From: Sphingopyxis sp. PAMC25046
Lineage (GTDB): Bacteria > Pseudomonadota > Alphaproteobacteria > Sphingomonadales > Sphingomonadaceae
Assembly (NCBI RefSeq): GCF_004795895.1
Contig: NZ_CP039250.1
Span: 3,348,001-3,412,000 of the forward strand
Length of the DNA: 64,000 nt
Direction of reading: 5' to 3'
Position numbers and translations under genes: made by a program. A model generated the notes under the pieces. It made no database searches, was not told where the DNA came from, and worked only from the letters and a program-made list of their open reading frames with translations. Positions 35,146-44,512 of this stretch are shown here, one piece after another. Position 1 is the first letter of the stretch. Every line of letters starts with the position of its first letter.

Positions 35146-36123
35146 ATGCCAAAACGTAAATTTACGAACCTGCGCAGCGTGGCGCTCGGAACCGCGGTCT
35201 TTCTTTTTGGCGCGTGTTCACCGCAGCCAGCTGAACAGGCCAACACCCATAAAACGGAGCCAAATGCAATGCACACGAACGCCGTCCACCCGTCGAGGAA
35301 CGGCTACGCCGAAGCCGCCGAAGGCTTAAAGGTTCATTATGAAATCTACGGTGAGGGCGAGCCGATCGTCGTAATGGCCGGCGGATTGATGGACACAAGC
35401 ACCATGCTCCAGGTCATCGCCCCCCTGTCACGAACGCGTCAGGTCATCGGCATCGACCTTGAAGGTCATGGCCGCACTGCGCTTCGCAAGTCGCCCATGA
35501 CGCACGAGCGGAACGGCGACGACGTGGCCGCCGTCCTGCGCCATCTCAAGATTCGGAAGGCAGACGTTGCGGGCTATTCGCATGGCGGCGATGCGGCGAT
35601 CCGAATGTCAATTCAGCATCCCGAAATGGTCCGCAATCTCATCGTGATTTCCACCGCCGCGGAACGCGACGGCTGGTACCCCTCGACATTGAAGGGAATG
35701 GAAGCGGTTAATTCGGGACTTGCGGAGCAGATGAAAGGGACGCCGCTCTACACAAGGTACGTGCAAGTCTCGCCAGCCCCCGAGCAATTTGGGGTCCTGC
35801 TCGATCGAATGGGTGCGCTCATGCGGAAGGACTATGACTGGCGCGCAGAGATCGCTGCGCTGCGGACACCCGCATTGCTGATGTTCGCGGATCACGACGC
35901 CATATCCGCGAAGCATATCGCGGAATTCTACGCCTTGTTCGGAGGCGGCCTTCAGGATGCTGGCTGGGACGGCGAGCCCAAATTCTCGCGCGCCCGACTG
36001 GCAATCGTTCCCGGCTATACGCACTATAATTTCGGACAATCGCCGGATATCGCGCCGATTATCGAGCGTTATCTCACCAACCCCACTTCGAAGGCGACGC
36101 AATTCGAACCCGAGCCTAACTAG
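35146..36123 (+). CDS. Lipoprotein alpha/beta hydrolase
   Basis: A 325-residue protein with a lipoprotein signal (residues 12-24, VALGTAVFLFGAC with the lipidated cysteine). The hydrolase domain has VVMAGGLMD, IDLEGHGRT, the nucleophile motif GYSHGGDAA and a late acidic/histidine pair (FADHDAIS; GYTHYNFG). The start at 35146 (MPKRKFTN) gives a standard signal; 35116 would add ten residues. The substrate is unknown. Confidence 0.82.
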   Translation: MPKRKFTNLRSVALGTAVFLFGACSPQPAEQANTHKTEPNAMHTNAVHPSRNGYAEAAEGLKVHYEIYGEGEPIVVMAGGLMDTSTMLQVIAPLSRTRQVIGIDLEGHGRTALRKSPMTHERNGDDVAAVLRHLKIRKADVAGYSHGGDAAIRMSIQHPEMVRNLIVISTAAERDGWYPSTLKGMEAVNSGLAEQMKGTPLYTRYVQVSPAPEQFGVLLDRMGALMRKDYDWRAEIAALRTPALLMFADHDAISAKHIAEFYALFGGGLQDAGWDGEPKFSRARLAIVPGYTHYNFGQSPDIAPIIERYLTNPTSKATQFEPEPN

Positions 36124-36365
36124 CGGCGGCTTCACGGCTCTTCGAAAGTATGGGCACGCGGGAGCAATAAGGCGCGTTTCGCGCCCCGATTGAGACCCGC
36201 CCAGGGCCGTGGGATTTGGAAGCGAAGGCCGGTCCAAGATTTGTAGAAACGTGCGAAAGCCAATTAACGGCGGACCCTGGCCGGATTCGGACGGTCCGCT
36301 TCTGGGCGACCGATCAAGAAAGCGGACAGGTTTGACGGACGACGTCCTAATCGCGATCTAAAGCG

Positions 36366-37217
36366 CTACTTCACGACTGTAGAGGCAAGCGCGAGCGATC
36401 CAAGAGGGCCGGCCGCATGTCCCAAGCCGGGAGGAACGATCAAGTCATCGAAGTCAGCGGGCATGCCATATCCCGCCATACTGTCGTGCAGGTGTTGACG
36501 GAGCAAACCGATCAATTGCGGATGAGCGGCAGCGACACCTCCACCGACGAATATGCGCTGCGGTAGCGTCGTGAGCACGAGATTGTGGCACAGCATGGCA
36601 AGAGCATGCGCAACATGATCCCAAACCTTGTCATCGGATGGAATGTCGTGAGCCAGCTTGCCGCACCGCGCACTGATTGCCGGACCGCTCGCCAAACCCT
36701 CGACGCAATCGCCGTGATAGACGCAGGTCCCTGCGAACATATCGCCAGCTAATTTCGGTACGCGCTGATGCCCCGCTTCGCTGTGACCTGCACCGCGCAA
36801 TATCTGCCGGCGGGCAATTGAGCCAACGCCGATCCCGGTACCAACCGTTATATACGCCCAGCTTTCCAGATCCTGGGCCGCGCCCCAAAGCCCTTCCGCC
36901 AGCGCGGCACCATTGGCGTCGGTGTCAATCGTCACCGGACCTCCTCGGGCCAACGCCGTCAGATCGATGCCGCTCCACCCGGCTTTGGGTGTCGAAACAA
37001 TGCTCCCGAACCTCGTCGAGCTGCGGTCCAGATCCAGCGGTCCAAAGCTGGCGATGCCGAGCGTCTGAAAGTTCCACCTGTCAAGAATATCGGCAATGGT
37101 CGCGAGGGTCGCACGGGGACTGGTGGTCGGAACCTCGACTTGCGCTCGCACATCGTCGGGTCCGGCACCCAGGATGCAGATGCACTTCGTGCCGCCGAGT
37201 TCGACCCCCGCCAGCAT
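36366..37217 (-). CDS. ROK-family sugar kinase (fructokinase type)
   Basis: A 283-residue ROK kinase. The ATP phosphate loop is GVELGGTKCICILG, the catalytic aspartate lies in TDANGAALAEGLWGA, and the zinc-binding HxxCxxGxxC-like segment is GTCVYHGDCVEGLASGP. ROK enzymes phosphorylate fructose, glucose, N-acetylhexosamines or related sugars; this zinc-site type is closest to bacterial fructokinases. It is very similar along its length to the ROK gene at 46178, suggesting gene duplication at the two ends of the catabolic cluster. It ends the gntR-araC transcript. Confidence 0.92.
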   Translation of the reverse strand: MLAGVELGGTKCICILGAGPDDVRAQVEVPTTSPRATLATIADILDRWNFQTLGIASFGPLDLDRSSTRFGSIVSTPKAGWSGIDLTALARGGPVTIDTDANGAALAEGLWGAAQDLESWAYITVGTGIGVGSIARRQILRGAGHSEAGHQRVPKLAGDMFAGTCVYHGDCVEGLASGPAISARCGKLAHDIPSDDKVWDHVAHALAMLCHNLVLTTLPQRIFVGGGVAAAHPQLIGLLRQHLHDSMAGYGMPADFDDLIVPPGLGHAAGPLGSLALASTVVK

Positions 37218-37221
37218 GGTA

Positions 37222-37926
37222 TCAGAACTGATCTTTCAGCATTTCGCCGATCGAATTGTTGAAATGGCTCTCCATCGCCGCGCGTGCGCGCCCGGGATCG
37301 CGCGCCGCGATCGCTTCCGCCACCTCGCGATGCAGCGCCAGCGTTTCGTCGCGCTCTTCCCGCGTGGTGCGCCCGGCCCAGGCGCGCGGGATAGCCGCCG
37401 CCATAAGCTGTTCGAACGAGCGAACGATTTGAAGGAACAGCGGATTGCCGCTGGCCGCCGCGATCGTCTGATGGAAGCGCGTATCCGCAGCCGTCCGCGC
37501 CGCCTCGTCATGCTCGACAGACAGCGCGTGCGCGGCGCTCAGAATGGCACGGGCCTGCTCCTCGCTGCGATTGACGGCAGCCAGCTCGGCCGTGCGCAGC
37601 TCGAGCGTTCGCCGTACTTCCCAGACGTCCGCGAGCGATACCTGCGCGGTGTTGACCGCGTGGCCCATCGACGCCGCCATCACCGAACCGTCGATCGCCG
37701 CGACACGCGGCTTGCGGCCGTTTCCGACGTCGACAAGGCGCAGCGCGGTGAGCGCCCCGAACGCCTCGCGCATCACCGGACGACTGACACCGAGCTGCGT
37801 CGCAAAGCTCCCTTCACCCGGCAGCGTGTCGCCGACTTTCAGGTCGTGAGCGCGGATATAGTCGCGCACCGCCTCGACTGCGCGATCGACCAGCGAGCCA
37901 CGACCAAGGTCGGTTATCCCGCTCAT
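37222..37926 (-). CDS. GntR/FadR-family transcriptional regulator
   Basis: A 234-residue FadR-type regulator: winged helix at residues 10-75 (RAHDLKVGDTLPGEGSFATQLGVSRPVMREAFGAL) and an all-helical FCD domain with the metal-binding histidines (TRFHQTIAAASGN, ESHFNNSIGEML). FCD proteins usually sense sugar acids or organic acids. Its start overlaps the araC stop by four bases; the probable operator is at 38697-38736. Confidence 0.93.
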   Translation of the reverse strand: MSGITDLGRGSLVDRAVEAVRDYIRAHDLKVGDTLPGEGSFATQLGVSRPVMREAFGALTALRLVDVGNGRKPRVAAIDGSVMAASMGHAVNTAQVSLADVWEVRRTLELRTAELAAVNRSEEQARAILSAAHALSVEHDEAARTAADTRFHQTIAAASGNPLFLQIVRSFEQLMAAAIPRAWAGRTTREERDETLALHREVAEAIAARDPGRARAAMESHFNNSIGEMLKDQF

Positions 37927-38672
37927 GCCGCGACCCCCAGCCGCCGCATCGCGGTCGGCGCCATGCCGAATCGCCGCGAGAAGGCACGCGTAAAGCTGGC
38001 GTTGTTGAGATAACCGCAGCGATAGCCGATGCTCGCCACCGGGAGATCGCTTGCCGCCAGCAACGTCCGCGCCTGCCGCAAGCGCCGCTCGCTCAGCGCC
38101 TCGCCGACGCTACAATGGTAGAGCTCGCGAAAACCGCGGGTCAACTTGTCGCGATTGATCCCACAACTGCGCGCGATATTTTCGATCGTCAGCTTTTCGT
38201 GCCAGCGGGTATCGACGATACGCTTCGCGGCCGCGATCCGCGCAATGTCGCTCTCAGTCAAGCCTGGCTGTCCCTCGACCGGAACGAGCCGGCCCGCGCG
38301 CAGCGCGGCGAAGAATTGACAGAGAAGTTCGATGCTGCGGCCAAGGCGCAATGTGTCGGTGGCGCTGTCGTCGCTGTCGGGCGCGACGATCGACTGTCCG
38401 AGCGCGCGAAGATCCGATGGAAGATACCAGCGCGCATCGGGATCGGGCAGATCGCCGAACAGGCGGCGGCACGCGCCGCGCGAGACGGCGAAAACGAGCA
38501 GATGCTCCTCATTTTCCAACTCGCGGAAGGTCAGCGTGCGGACGACGGGCTCGCCGATATCGCCGAAGCCGAGCAGCAGCGCATCGGGCGGCAACAGCAG
38601 CCGGTCGCACGAACCGCGGCCAACGTATGTCGTCATTTCGGGTGACACGATGACAGGATGCTTGGGCGGCAT
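37923..38672 (-). CDS. AraC-family transcriptional regulator
   Basis: A 249-residue regulator with a C-terminal AraC domain (TIENIARSCGINRDKLTRGFRELYHCSVGEAL; VASIGYRCGYLNNASFTRAF). The N-terminal half (ENEEHLLVFAVSRGACRRLFGD) is an unassigned sensor. Its gene is coupled to gntR and follows the MFS gene by 50 bases, which contain the long inverted repeat at 38697-38736. It is therefore likely to be both regulated by and co-expressed with the GntR protein. Confidence 0.87.
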   Translation of the reverse strand: MPPKHPVIVSPEMTTYVGRGSCDRLLLPPDALLLGFGDIGEPVVRTLTFRELENEEHLLVFAVSRGACRRLFGDLPDPDARWYLPSDLRALGQSIVAPDSDDSATDTLRLGRSIELLCQFFAALRAGRLVPVEGQPGLTESDIARIAAAKRIVDTRWHEKLTIENIARSCGINRDKLTRGFRELYHCSVGEALSERRLRQARTLLAASDLPVASIGYRCGYLNNASFTRAFSRRFGMAPTAMRRLGVAA

Positions 38673-38696
38673 GATTCTCTCTCTATCGCCGCGCTA

Positions 38697-38736
38697 AACC
38701 TATATGATAGCTTTCGCAATAGCTATCTTACAGGTT
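38697..38736 (-). promoter_or_regulatory. Long inverted repeat, probable GntR operator
   Basis: The left half AACCTATATGATAGCT (38697-38712) and the right half AGCTATCTTACAGGTT (38721-38736) are complementary at 14 of 16 positions across an 8-base centre. It overlaps the end of the MFS gene and the araC promoter. A related sequence lies upstream of the TonB receptor at 43611. Confidence 0.7.
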
Positions 38737-40033
38737 GGGGTGCGCGGCGCATCGCCAGCAGAAAGGCGAAGAAAGAGAGCGCGCTGACGGTGACGCCTAC
38801 AAGAGCGAGCGCCTCCGCCAGCATCGCCTCGCCGCCCAACAACGCGCTGACACGCGTCACCACCCAAGGTGCGAGGCCGAATCCGATCAGTCCGGCGATC
38901 GCGATGAAGGCGCCGATGCACAGCCCGCGCAGTTCGTTGGGGAGCAGCACGGTGAGCGCGACCGACACCACGAGGCCGGTAACGGCGCCGCAGAGCGACA
39001 TGACGCCCAGTGCAGCCGCAAGTCCGGCCACGCTCGGCATCAGCGGGAACATTGCCGCGGGAACCCCCACCCCCGCCGCGATGACCGCGCCCAGAAGAAT
39101 GCCGCCGCGGCGGCGGCTTCGCTGCCCCATATCGGCCGAAAGCCCGCCCAGCACCGCGCCGGCGACGCCGGTGCCGAACATCAGCGCGCCGACCCAGCCC
39201 GCGAATTGCTGCGGCTGGAGTCCGAAATCGCGCGACAGCACGGGCGCGACCCAGACGGTCGCCGCGACATCGGCCATCACGACCGCGACCTGCCCGGCAA
39301 AGAGCGGGCTGAGAAAAGCGCGGCGCGCCCAGAGTTCGGCGGCTACGATGCGGAAGGGCGCGTCGGGACTCGCCTCGACCTCGCGTCGCACCGGTTCGCG
39401 CAGGAACAGCAACGGGAGCAGGCAGAGCGCGCTGATCGCCGCGAGCAGCACATGCGCGCCGCGCCAGGGCGCGAGACCGGCGAGCCAGCCGGGCGCGGGA
39501 AAATCGGCGAGCAGGCCGAACAGCCAGCCCGTCAGCGCGAAGCCGAGCGCGACGCCGAGCGCTTTCCCCAGATTGACGATCAGCATCGCGCGGCCACGCT
39601 GTTCGGGCGCGCAATAATCGGCGCAGAGCGAGAGCGCGGCGGTGAGCGAGCCGGTCGAGCCGATCCCGACCAGCATCCGCGCCGCGGTGAGCAACTCCGC
39701 GCTGGGCGCGAAGGCGGTGAGCAAGGTGCCGATGGTCCAGAGGAGCGCGAGGCCGATCGTCAGCCGCACGCGATTACGGCGATCGACGAGAATACCGATC
39801 GGGATCGAGAAGAGCACCATCGGCACCGCGGCGCCGAGCCCCTGGATCAGCGCGAGGGCATCGTCGCTGAGCACCAGTTCGGCCTTGGCGCTTTCCTGGA
39901 TCGTGCCGAAGCTGCCGAGCGCGGTGAAACCCATTGTCGTCACCAGCGCGAGCAGCAGCAGCGGGACGAGCGTTGCGCGCGCAGTCAGGCGCTGCGTCGG
40001 CACGGCGAGCGTTTCGGCTTGCGTGGCCATCAC
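38723..40033 (-). CDS. MFS transporter
   Basis: A 436-residue major facilitator protein with about 12 hydrophobic segments and the loop-2 motif GILVDRRNRVRLT. It probably carries the product released by the cluster's hydrolases across the inner membrane. The start overlaps the stop of the FAD-linked dehydrogenase by ATGA. The antisense frame over this gene is not coding. Substrate class is not predictable. Confidence 0.9.
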   Translation of the reverse strand: MMATQAETLAVPTQRLTARATLVPLLLLALVTTMGFTALGSFGTIQESAKAELVLSDDALALIQGLGAAVPMVLFSIPIGILVDRRNRVRLTIGLALLWTIGTLLTAFAPSAELLTAARMLVGIGSTGSLTAALSLCADYCAPEQRGRAMLIVNLGKALGVALGFALTGWLFGLLADFPAPGWLAGLAPWRGAHVLLAAISALCLLPLLFLREPVRREVEASPDAPFRIVAAELWARRAFLSPLFAGQVAVVMADVAATVWVAPVLSRDFGLQPQQFAGWVGALMFGTGVAGAVLGGLSADMGQRSRRRGGILLGAVIAAGVGVPAAMFPLMPSVAGLAAALGVMSLCGAVTGLVVSVALTVLLPNELRGLCIGAFIAIAGLIGFGLAPWVVTRVSALLGGEAMLAEALALVGVTVSALSFFAFLLAMRRAPQPVR

Positions 40034-41433
40034 AGCTCGAAAATCTTGCCGGGGTTGAGCAGATTCTGCGGATCGAGCGCGCGCTTGATCATTCGCATCT
40101 GTTCGACCGCACCGCCGAGTTCGGCGACGAGCCAGTCCTGCTTGCCGATGCCGATGCCATGCTCGCCGGTACAGGTCCCGTCCATTGCGAGCGCGCGCTC
40201 GACGAGCCGCGCGTTGATCGCCTCGACCTCCGCCATTTCCCCGGGCGCTTCGGGATCGATCGAGAAGATCACATGGAAGTTGCCGTCACCGACATGGCCG
40301 AGGATCGTCGCGGGAACGCTCGCGGCGTCGAGGTCGACATGCGTTTCGGCGATGCATTCGGCGAGCCGGCTCATCGGCACGCACACATCGGTCGCCCAGC
40401 CGATCGCGCCGGCGCGCATGTTGACCGCGGCATAATAGGCCTCGTGCCGCGCGCGCCACAGCTTCGTGCGCTCTTCGGGCAGGTTCGACCAGCTGAACGC
40501 GCTGCCGCCATTGGCCTCGGCGAGCGACTTTACCGTTTCGACCTGTTCGGCGACATTGGCTGCGCTGCCGTGGAATTCGAAGAAAAGCGTCGGCGCTTCG
40601 GGATAGTCGAGCTTGGACCAGCGGTTGACGGCGATCATCTGCTTCGTGTCGAGAATCTCGACGCGCGCCAGCGGCACCGCGCACTGGATCGACTGGACGA
40701 CGGTATCGACCGCGCCGCCCAGCGTGTCGAAGCTGCACACCGCCGCCGAAATCGTATCGGGCACCGGATGCAGACGCAGGGTGATTTCGGTGATGATGCC
40801 GAGCGTGCCTTCAGAGCCCACGTAAAGCCGGGTAAGATCGTAACCCGCCGCCGACTTGCGCGCGCGGCGCGCGGTGCGGATCACCTCGCCCTGCGGCGTC
40901 ACTATCTCGAGACTGAGCACCGCGTCCTTCATCGTGCCATAGCGCACGGCGTTCGTCCCCGACGCGCGCGTCGATGCCATGCCGCCGATCGTCGCATTGG
41001 CGCCGGGATCGATCGGGAAGAACAGCCCTTGATCGCGCAGATGGACGTTCAGTTCCTCGCGGCGCACGCCCGGCTGGATGACGCAATCGAAATCTTCGGC
41101 GTTCACTGCGATCACCCGATCCATCAGGCTCATGTCGAGCGAGATGCCCCCGTTGATCGCCAGCGCATTGCCCTCGATCGACGTTCCGGCGCCGAACGGC
41201 ACGATCGGAATATCGGCGTCCGAGCAGAGCTTCACCAGCGCGACGACATCGTCGGTCGATTTCGCGAAGACGACGGCGTCGGGCAGCACGGGAGCGAAAT
41301 GGGTCTCGCTCGATCCATGCTGCCCGAGCACCGCATCGCCCCGCTGGAAACGGTCGCCGAACCGATCCTCCAGCGCTCCCACCAGTCTGGCGGGAAGCGG
41401 CTTGCGTTCCCCCGAATGCGCCGTGCCCGCCAT
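40030..41433 (-). CDS. FAD-linked 2-hydroxy-acid dehydrogenase (GlcD/D-lactate dehydrogenase type)
   Basis: A 467-residue flavoprotein with an FAD-binding type 4 domain (IVPFGAGTSIEGN; FFPIDPGANATIGGMASTRAS; YVGSEGTLGIITEI) and a C-terminal GlcD-type substrate domain with GHVGDGNFH and CTGEHGIGIGK. This group oxidises D-lactate, glycolate or other 2-hydroxy acids with transfer of electrons to cytochrome or quinone. ATG 41433 follows the TonB receptor stop by 2 bases; the upstream frame to 41865 is antisense-like sequence. Confidence 0.93.
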   Translation of the reverse strand: MAGTAHSGERKPLPARLVGALEDRFGDRFQRGDAVLGQHGSSETHFAPVLPDAVVFAKSTDDVVALVKLCSDADIPIVPFGAGTSIEGNALAINGGISLDMSLMDRVIAVNAEDFDCVIQPGVRREELNVHLRDQGLFFPIDPGANATIGGMASTRASGTNAVRYGTMKDAVLSLEIVTPQGEVIRTARRARKSAAGYDLTRLYVGSEGTLGIITEITLRLHPVPDTISAAVCSFDTLGGAVDTVVQSIQCAVPLARVEILDTKQMIAVNRWSKLDYPEAPTLFFEFHGSAANVAEQVETVKSLAEANGGSAFSWSNLPEERTKLWRARHEAYYAAVNMRAGAIGWATDVCVPMSRLAECIAETHVDLDAASVPATILGHVGDGNFHVIFSIDPEAPGEMAEVEAINARLVERALAMDGTCTGEHGIGIGKQDWLVAELGGAVEQMRMIKRALDPQNLLNPGKIFEL

Positions 41434-41435
41434 GG

Positions 41436-43571
41436 TCAGAATTTCAGGCTCGCGCGCACACCGTAACGGCGGCGGTCCCCGGTGATGCCGAGGTCGGACG
41501 CCGGCAGGCCCGCGAGCGCAAGTGTCGTCTTTTCGATATAGCTTTCGAAATATTCGGTGTTGAAGATGTTGTTCGCGAACAGCGCGACCTCGACCGGGCC
41601 GGTGCGATACGCGATCGACGCGTTGGTCAGCCAATAGCTGTCGAGGAATGTTGGCGTCGTCTCGTTGAGCGTCGCGGCGAGGCGCTTGCCCTTGCCGACC
41701 AGCCCCGCGCTCAATGTCACGTCGCTGTCGCCGCCGGTCTCGATGCGATAATCGCTCGCGAAGCTGGCGGTCCAGTCGGGCTGGAAGGTCAGGCGGTCGG
41801 ACGAGAGCTGACGCCCGGTGGTCGCGGTATAGGCGCTGTCGTCGGTGATGCGCGCATGCATCCACGTCAGCCCGCCGCGCAGCGTCCAGTTCCGCACCGG
41901 GCGCACCATCGCTTCGAGTTCGACGCCATAGCTTTCGACGTCGCCGGTGTTGAGATCGACGGTGACAAGGCCGCCGCCCGCCGCCGGCGCGATCGAGTTG
42001 AGTCCGATATAATCCTTGTAGTCGCTGTAAAATACGCTGCCCGACAGATTGAAAACAGGCGAGGAATATTTAGCGCCCGCTTCATAGGTCCACGCCGAAT
42101 CTCCGCGATAGGTCCGCGTCGGCGCGGTCGGCGCGTTGAAGCCCCCGCCGCGATAGCCGCGCGCGACCGACACATAGGTCATCAGGTCGGGGGCCCATTT
42201 GCGCGTCACCGACAGCTTGGGCTGCCATTCGTTCGACTTGATGCGCGCCGTCGGAACGATCACGCCTGATACCGACCCATTGGCAACGCGGTCCTCATGG
42301 TCGTACCGCAGCCCGAGTGCGACCTCCCAGTCAAGGTTCGGTTTCCAGAACAACGTGCCGAATGCGGCATAAGTGTCGGCTACATTTTTCGCGCGTGTAT
42401 TGCGGACGATCGAGACCGGTCCGATGTCAGGGAGCACGAGCGAAATCGTATCGCGCGCCTGCGCCTGCACCATCTCGTTGCTGTAGAAAAGGCCGAACAG
42501 CGTCGAAAACTGGTCCGACCATTCGCTGTCGAGCCGCGATTCGAGCGTCATCGTGCGCAGGCTGTCGCGCGAGACCGTGCGCACGATGTCGGTCGGCCCG
42601 AAATCTCCCTCGCCGTCGGGGGTGAAGCCGTTGCGCATGTCATAGGCGCCGATAACACTCAGCTTCGACCCGCCGCCAAGATCGCCCTCGGCGCGCACGT
42701 TGATGCCGCGATATTTGTAGGAGACGGCGTTGAGCGTGTTGAACTGAACGATGCGCGAATAATCCTTTGGCCCGGTGACGCGCGAATAGGGCGTATTCAC
42801 CCCGTCGACCCAGTCATAATAGCCCTTGATCGTCAGCGTGAAATCGTCGGACGGCGTTACGCGCAGCGTCGCGTTGACCGAATCGGTGTTGAACGGATTG
42901 GCGTTGTCGCCGATCACACTGTTGCGAAGGAAGCCGTCTTGCTGACGGTGCGCCGCGGCAACGCGAAGCGCGATCTTGTCGGTCACGATCGGACCCGAGA
43001 CCGACCCCGATACCATCCAGGCATCGTCGGGACCGGCATAGCTCGCGTTCGCGCGTACTTCGAAATCATTCCCCGGCTGGCGGGTGATAACATTGATCGC
43101 GCCGCCCATTGTATTCTTGCCGTACAAGGTGCCCTGCGGCCCGCGCAGCACTTCGATCCGCTCGACGTCGAGCAGCGGGTTGTTGAGATAAGCGGTGTTC
43201 GGCTGATAGATGCCGTCGATGAACAGGCCGACGCCAGGCTGGACGCTCTGCACGAGTGTCACGCCGACACCGCGGATCGAGACGAAGGCGCGACCGGTGC
43301 CGTCGCTATTGATGTTGAGCCCGGGCGACAGCACCGCCGCCTCGCGCACCGAATTGATCCCGCGCGCGATCAGCGTGTCACCGGTGATCGCGGTGGCGGC
43401 GATCGGCACGTCGTTCAGCGTTTCTTCGCGCTTGCGCGCGGTCACGACGATCGCGCCGTCGTCTTCGGCAGCGGCGGGCGTCACCGCGCTATCCTGCGCA
43501 ACGGCGGGCATCGCACCCAATGCGGCGGCGAGCACAAGCGTCGAAGCGGCGGCAAATCGGAACTTGGTCAT
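41436..43571 (-). CDS. TonB-dependent receptor
   Basis: A 711-residue outer-membrane receptor with a signal peptide (residues 1-26, ending AVAQ), a TonB-box region near IVVTARKREE, a plug domain (AVLSPGLNINSDGTGRAFVSIRG; VLRGPQGTLYGKNTMGGAINV) and a 22-strand barrel ending RRYGVRASLKF. It is the sphingomonad type used for energy-dependent uptake of oligomers or conjugates. It heads a transcript with the dehydrogenase and MFS genes; the promoter region has ACCTATMTGA repeats. Confidence 0.95.
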   Translation of the reverse strand: MTKFRFAAASTLVLAAALGAMPAVAQDSAVTPAAAEDDGAIVVTARKREETLNDVPIAATAITGDTLIARGINSVREAAVLSPGLNINSDGTGRAFVSIRGVGVTLVQSVQPGVGLFIDGIYQPNTAYLNNPLLDVERIEVLRGPQGTLYGKNTMGGAINVITRQPGNDFEVRANASYAGPDDAWMVSGSVSGPIVTDKIALRVAAAHRQQDGFLRNSVIGDNANPFNTDSVNATLRVTPSDDFTLTIKGYYDWVDGVNTPYSRVTGPKDYSRIVQFNTLNAVSYKYRGINVRAEGDLGGGSKLSVIGAYDMRNGFTPDGEGDFGPTDIVRTVSRDSLRTMTLESRLDSEWSDQFSTLFGLFYSNEMVQAQARDTISLVLPDIGPVSIVRNTRAKNVADTYAAFGTLFWKPNLDWEVALGLRYDHEDRVANGSVSGVIVPTARIKSNEWQPKLSVTRKWAPDLMTYVSVARGYRGGGFNAPTAPTRTYRGDSAWTYEAGAKYSSPVFNLSGSVFYSDYKDYIGLNSIAPAAGGGLVTVDLNTGDVESYGVELEAMVRPVRNWTLRGGLTWMHARITDDSAYTATTGRQLSSDRLTFQPDWTASFASDYRIETGGDSDVTLSAGLVGKGKRLAATLNETTPTFLDSYWLTNASIAYRTGPVEVALFANNIFNTEYFESYIEKTTLALAGLPASDLGITGDRRRYGVRASLKF

Positions 43572-43610
43572 CAGGCATCCCCAAAAACGGCGGTCTTGGC
43601 CGCCCGCGGA

Positions 43611-43647
43611 AACCTATCTGACAGCTTTTGGACCTATATGAAAGGTT
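43611..43647 (-). promoter_or_regulatory. Repeated ACCTATMTGA element upstream of the TonB receptor
   Basis: AACCTATCTGACAGCT (43611-43626) and, 20 bases on, ACCTATATGAAAGGTT (43632-43647). The first copy matches the left half of the 38697 element at 14 of 16 bases. It is the probable operator for the cluster's GntR or AraC regulator. Confidence 0.65.
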
Positions 43648-43734
43648 GCCTATTGTGCCGATCCGCAGACTGGGTTTGCCGGGAGCGCGGCGCGCCGACC
43701 GTTCATCGACTAGGGTGGACGCCGGCCGCGCCGT

Positions 43735-44508
43735 TTACCAGCAGCTATATCCGCCATCGGCCAGCACGATGCTCCCCGTCATCAGGCTCGCCATGTCCGA
43801 CGCGAGGAACAGGATCACCGCCGCGACCTCTTCGGGCTCACCGAGCCGCGCCTGTGGCGTGCCGTCGACCCAGCGGCGGTACATCTCGCCCTGTTTGTCG
43901 GCAAAGGCGTTGAGCGGCGTCGCGATATAGGTCGGCGCGACCGCATTGACCCGTACGCCACGCCCCGCCCATTCGGCGGCGAGGCTCTTTGTCAGTTGAT
44001 GCACCGCGGCCTTGGATGCGTTGTAATAGCTTTGCGGCTGCGGCCGGTTGACGATGAAGCCCGACATCGACCCGACGTTGACGATACTTCCCTGCCCTGC
44101 CGCGAGCATATGCCGCCCGAATGCCCGCGCGCACCAGAAGCTGCCGTTGAGATTGACGTCGATGACATTCAGCCAATGCTCGTCGGCGACATCCTCGGCC
44201 GCGGTCTCGCTGCGCGCGATACCGGCATTATTGACCAGGATATCGATGCGGCCCTCGCGCGCCAACATGGCATCGGCGGCGGCGCCGACCGCCGCGCTGT
44301 GTGTGACGTCGAGTTCAGCGGCGAAGATGGTATGTCCCTTCGCGGACAGGTCAGCGACCGCGCGGTCGAGCGCCGCCGGATCCCTGTCGGCAATCGTCAC
44401 CTTCGCACCCGCTTCGGCGAGCGCCTCCGCGGTCGCGAGGCCGATACCCTGCGCGCCGCCCGTTACGAAGGCGGTGCGCCCGTCGAGGCGCAGCTTGTCG
44501 AGATACAT
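43735..44508 (-). CDS. Short-chain dehydrogenase/reductase
   Basis: A 257-residue SDR with the classical TGGAQGIG nucleotide motif near 16-23, LVNNAG near 91-96, and the active site S147, Y162-x3-K166 (SYYNASKAAVHQL). Aspartate at the end of strand 2 (ADRDP) suggests NAD rather than NADP. The enzyme probably oxidises a hydroxyl of a sugar, polyol or alcohol released in the pathway. It follows the esterase gene after 4 bases. Confidence 0.93.
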   Translation of the reverse strand: MYLDKLRLDGRTAFVTGGAQGIGLATAEALAEAGAKVTIADRDPAALDRAVADLSAKGHTIFAAELDVTHSAAVGAAADAMLAREGRIDILVNNAGIARSETAAEDVADEHWLNVIDVNLNGSFWCARAFGRHMLAAGQGSIVNVGSMSGFIVNRPQPQSYYNASKAAVHQLTKSLAAEWAGRGVRVNAVAPTYIATPLNAFADKQGEMYRRWVDGTPQARLGEPEEVAAVILFLASDMASLMTGSIVLADGGYSCW

Positions 44509-44512
44509 GGCG

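Noticed and set aside
36171..36185. GGCGCG-TTT-CGCGCC hairpin after the lipoprotein hydrolase gene
   Set aside because: A short stem without a T-run in GC-rich DNA; chance cannot be excluded.
38735..40435. A 566-codon plus-strand frame opposite the MFS and dehydrogenase genes
   Set aside because: The minus-strand proteins carry family motifs and membrane segments, while the plus-strand product is a low-complexity E/R/D-rich sequence without domain.
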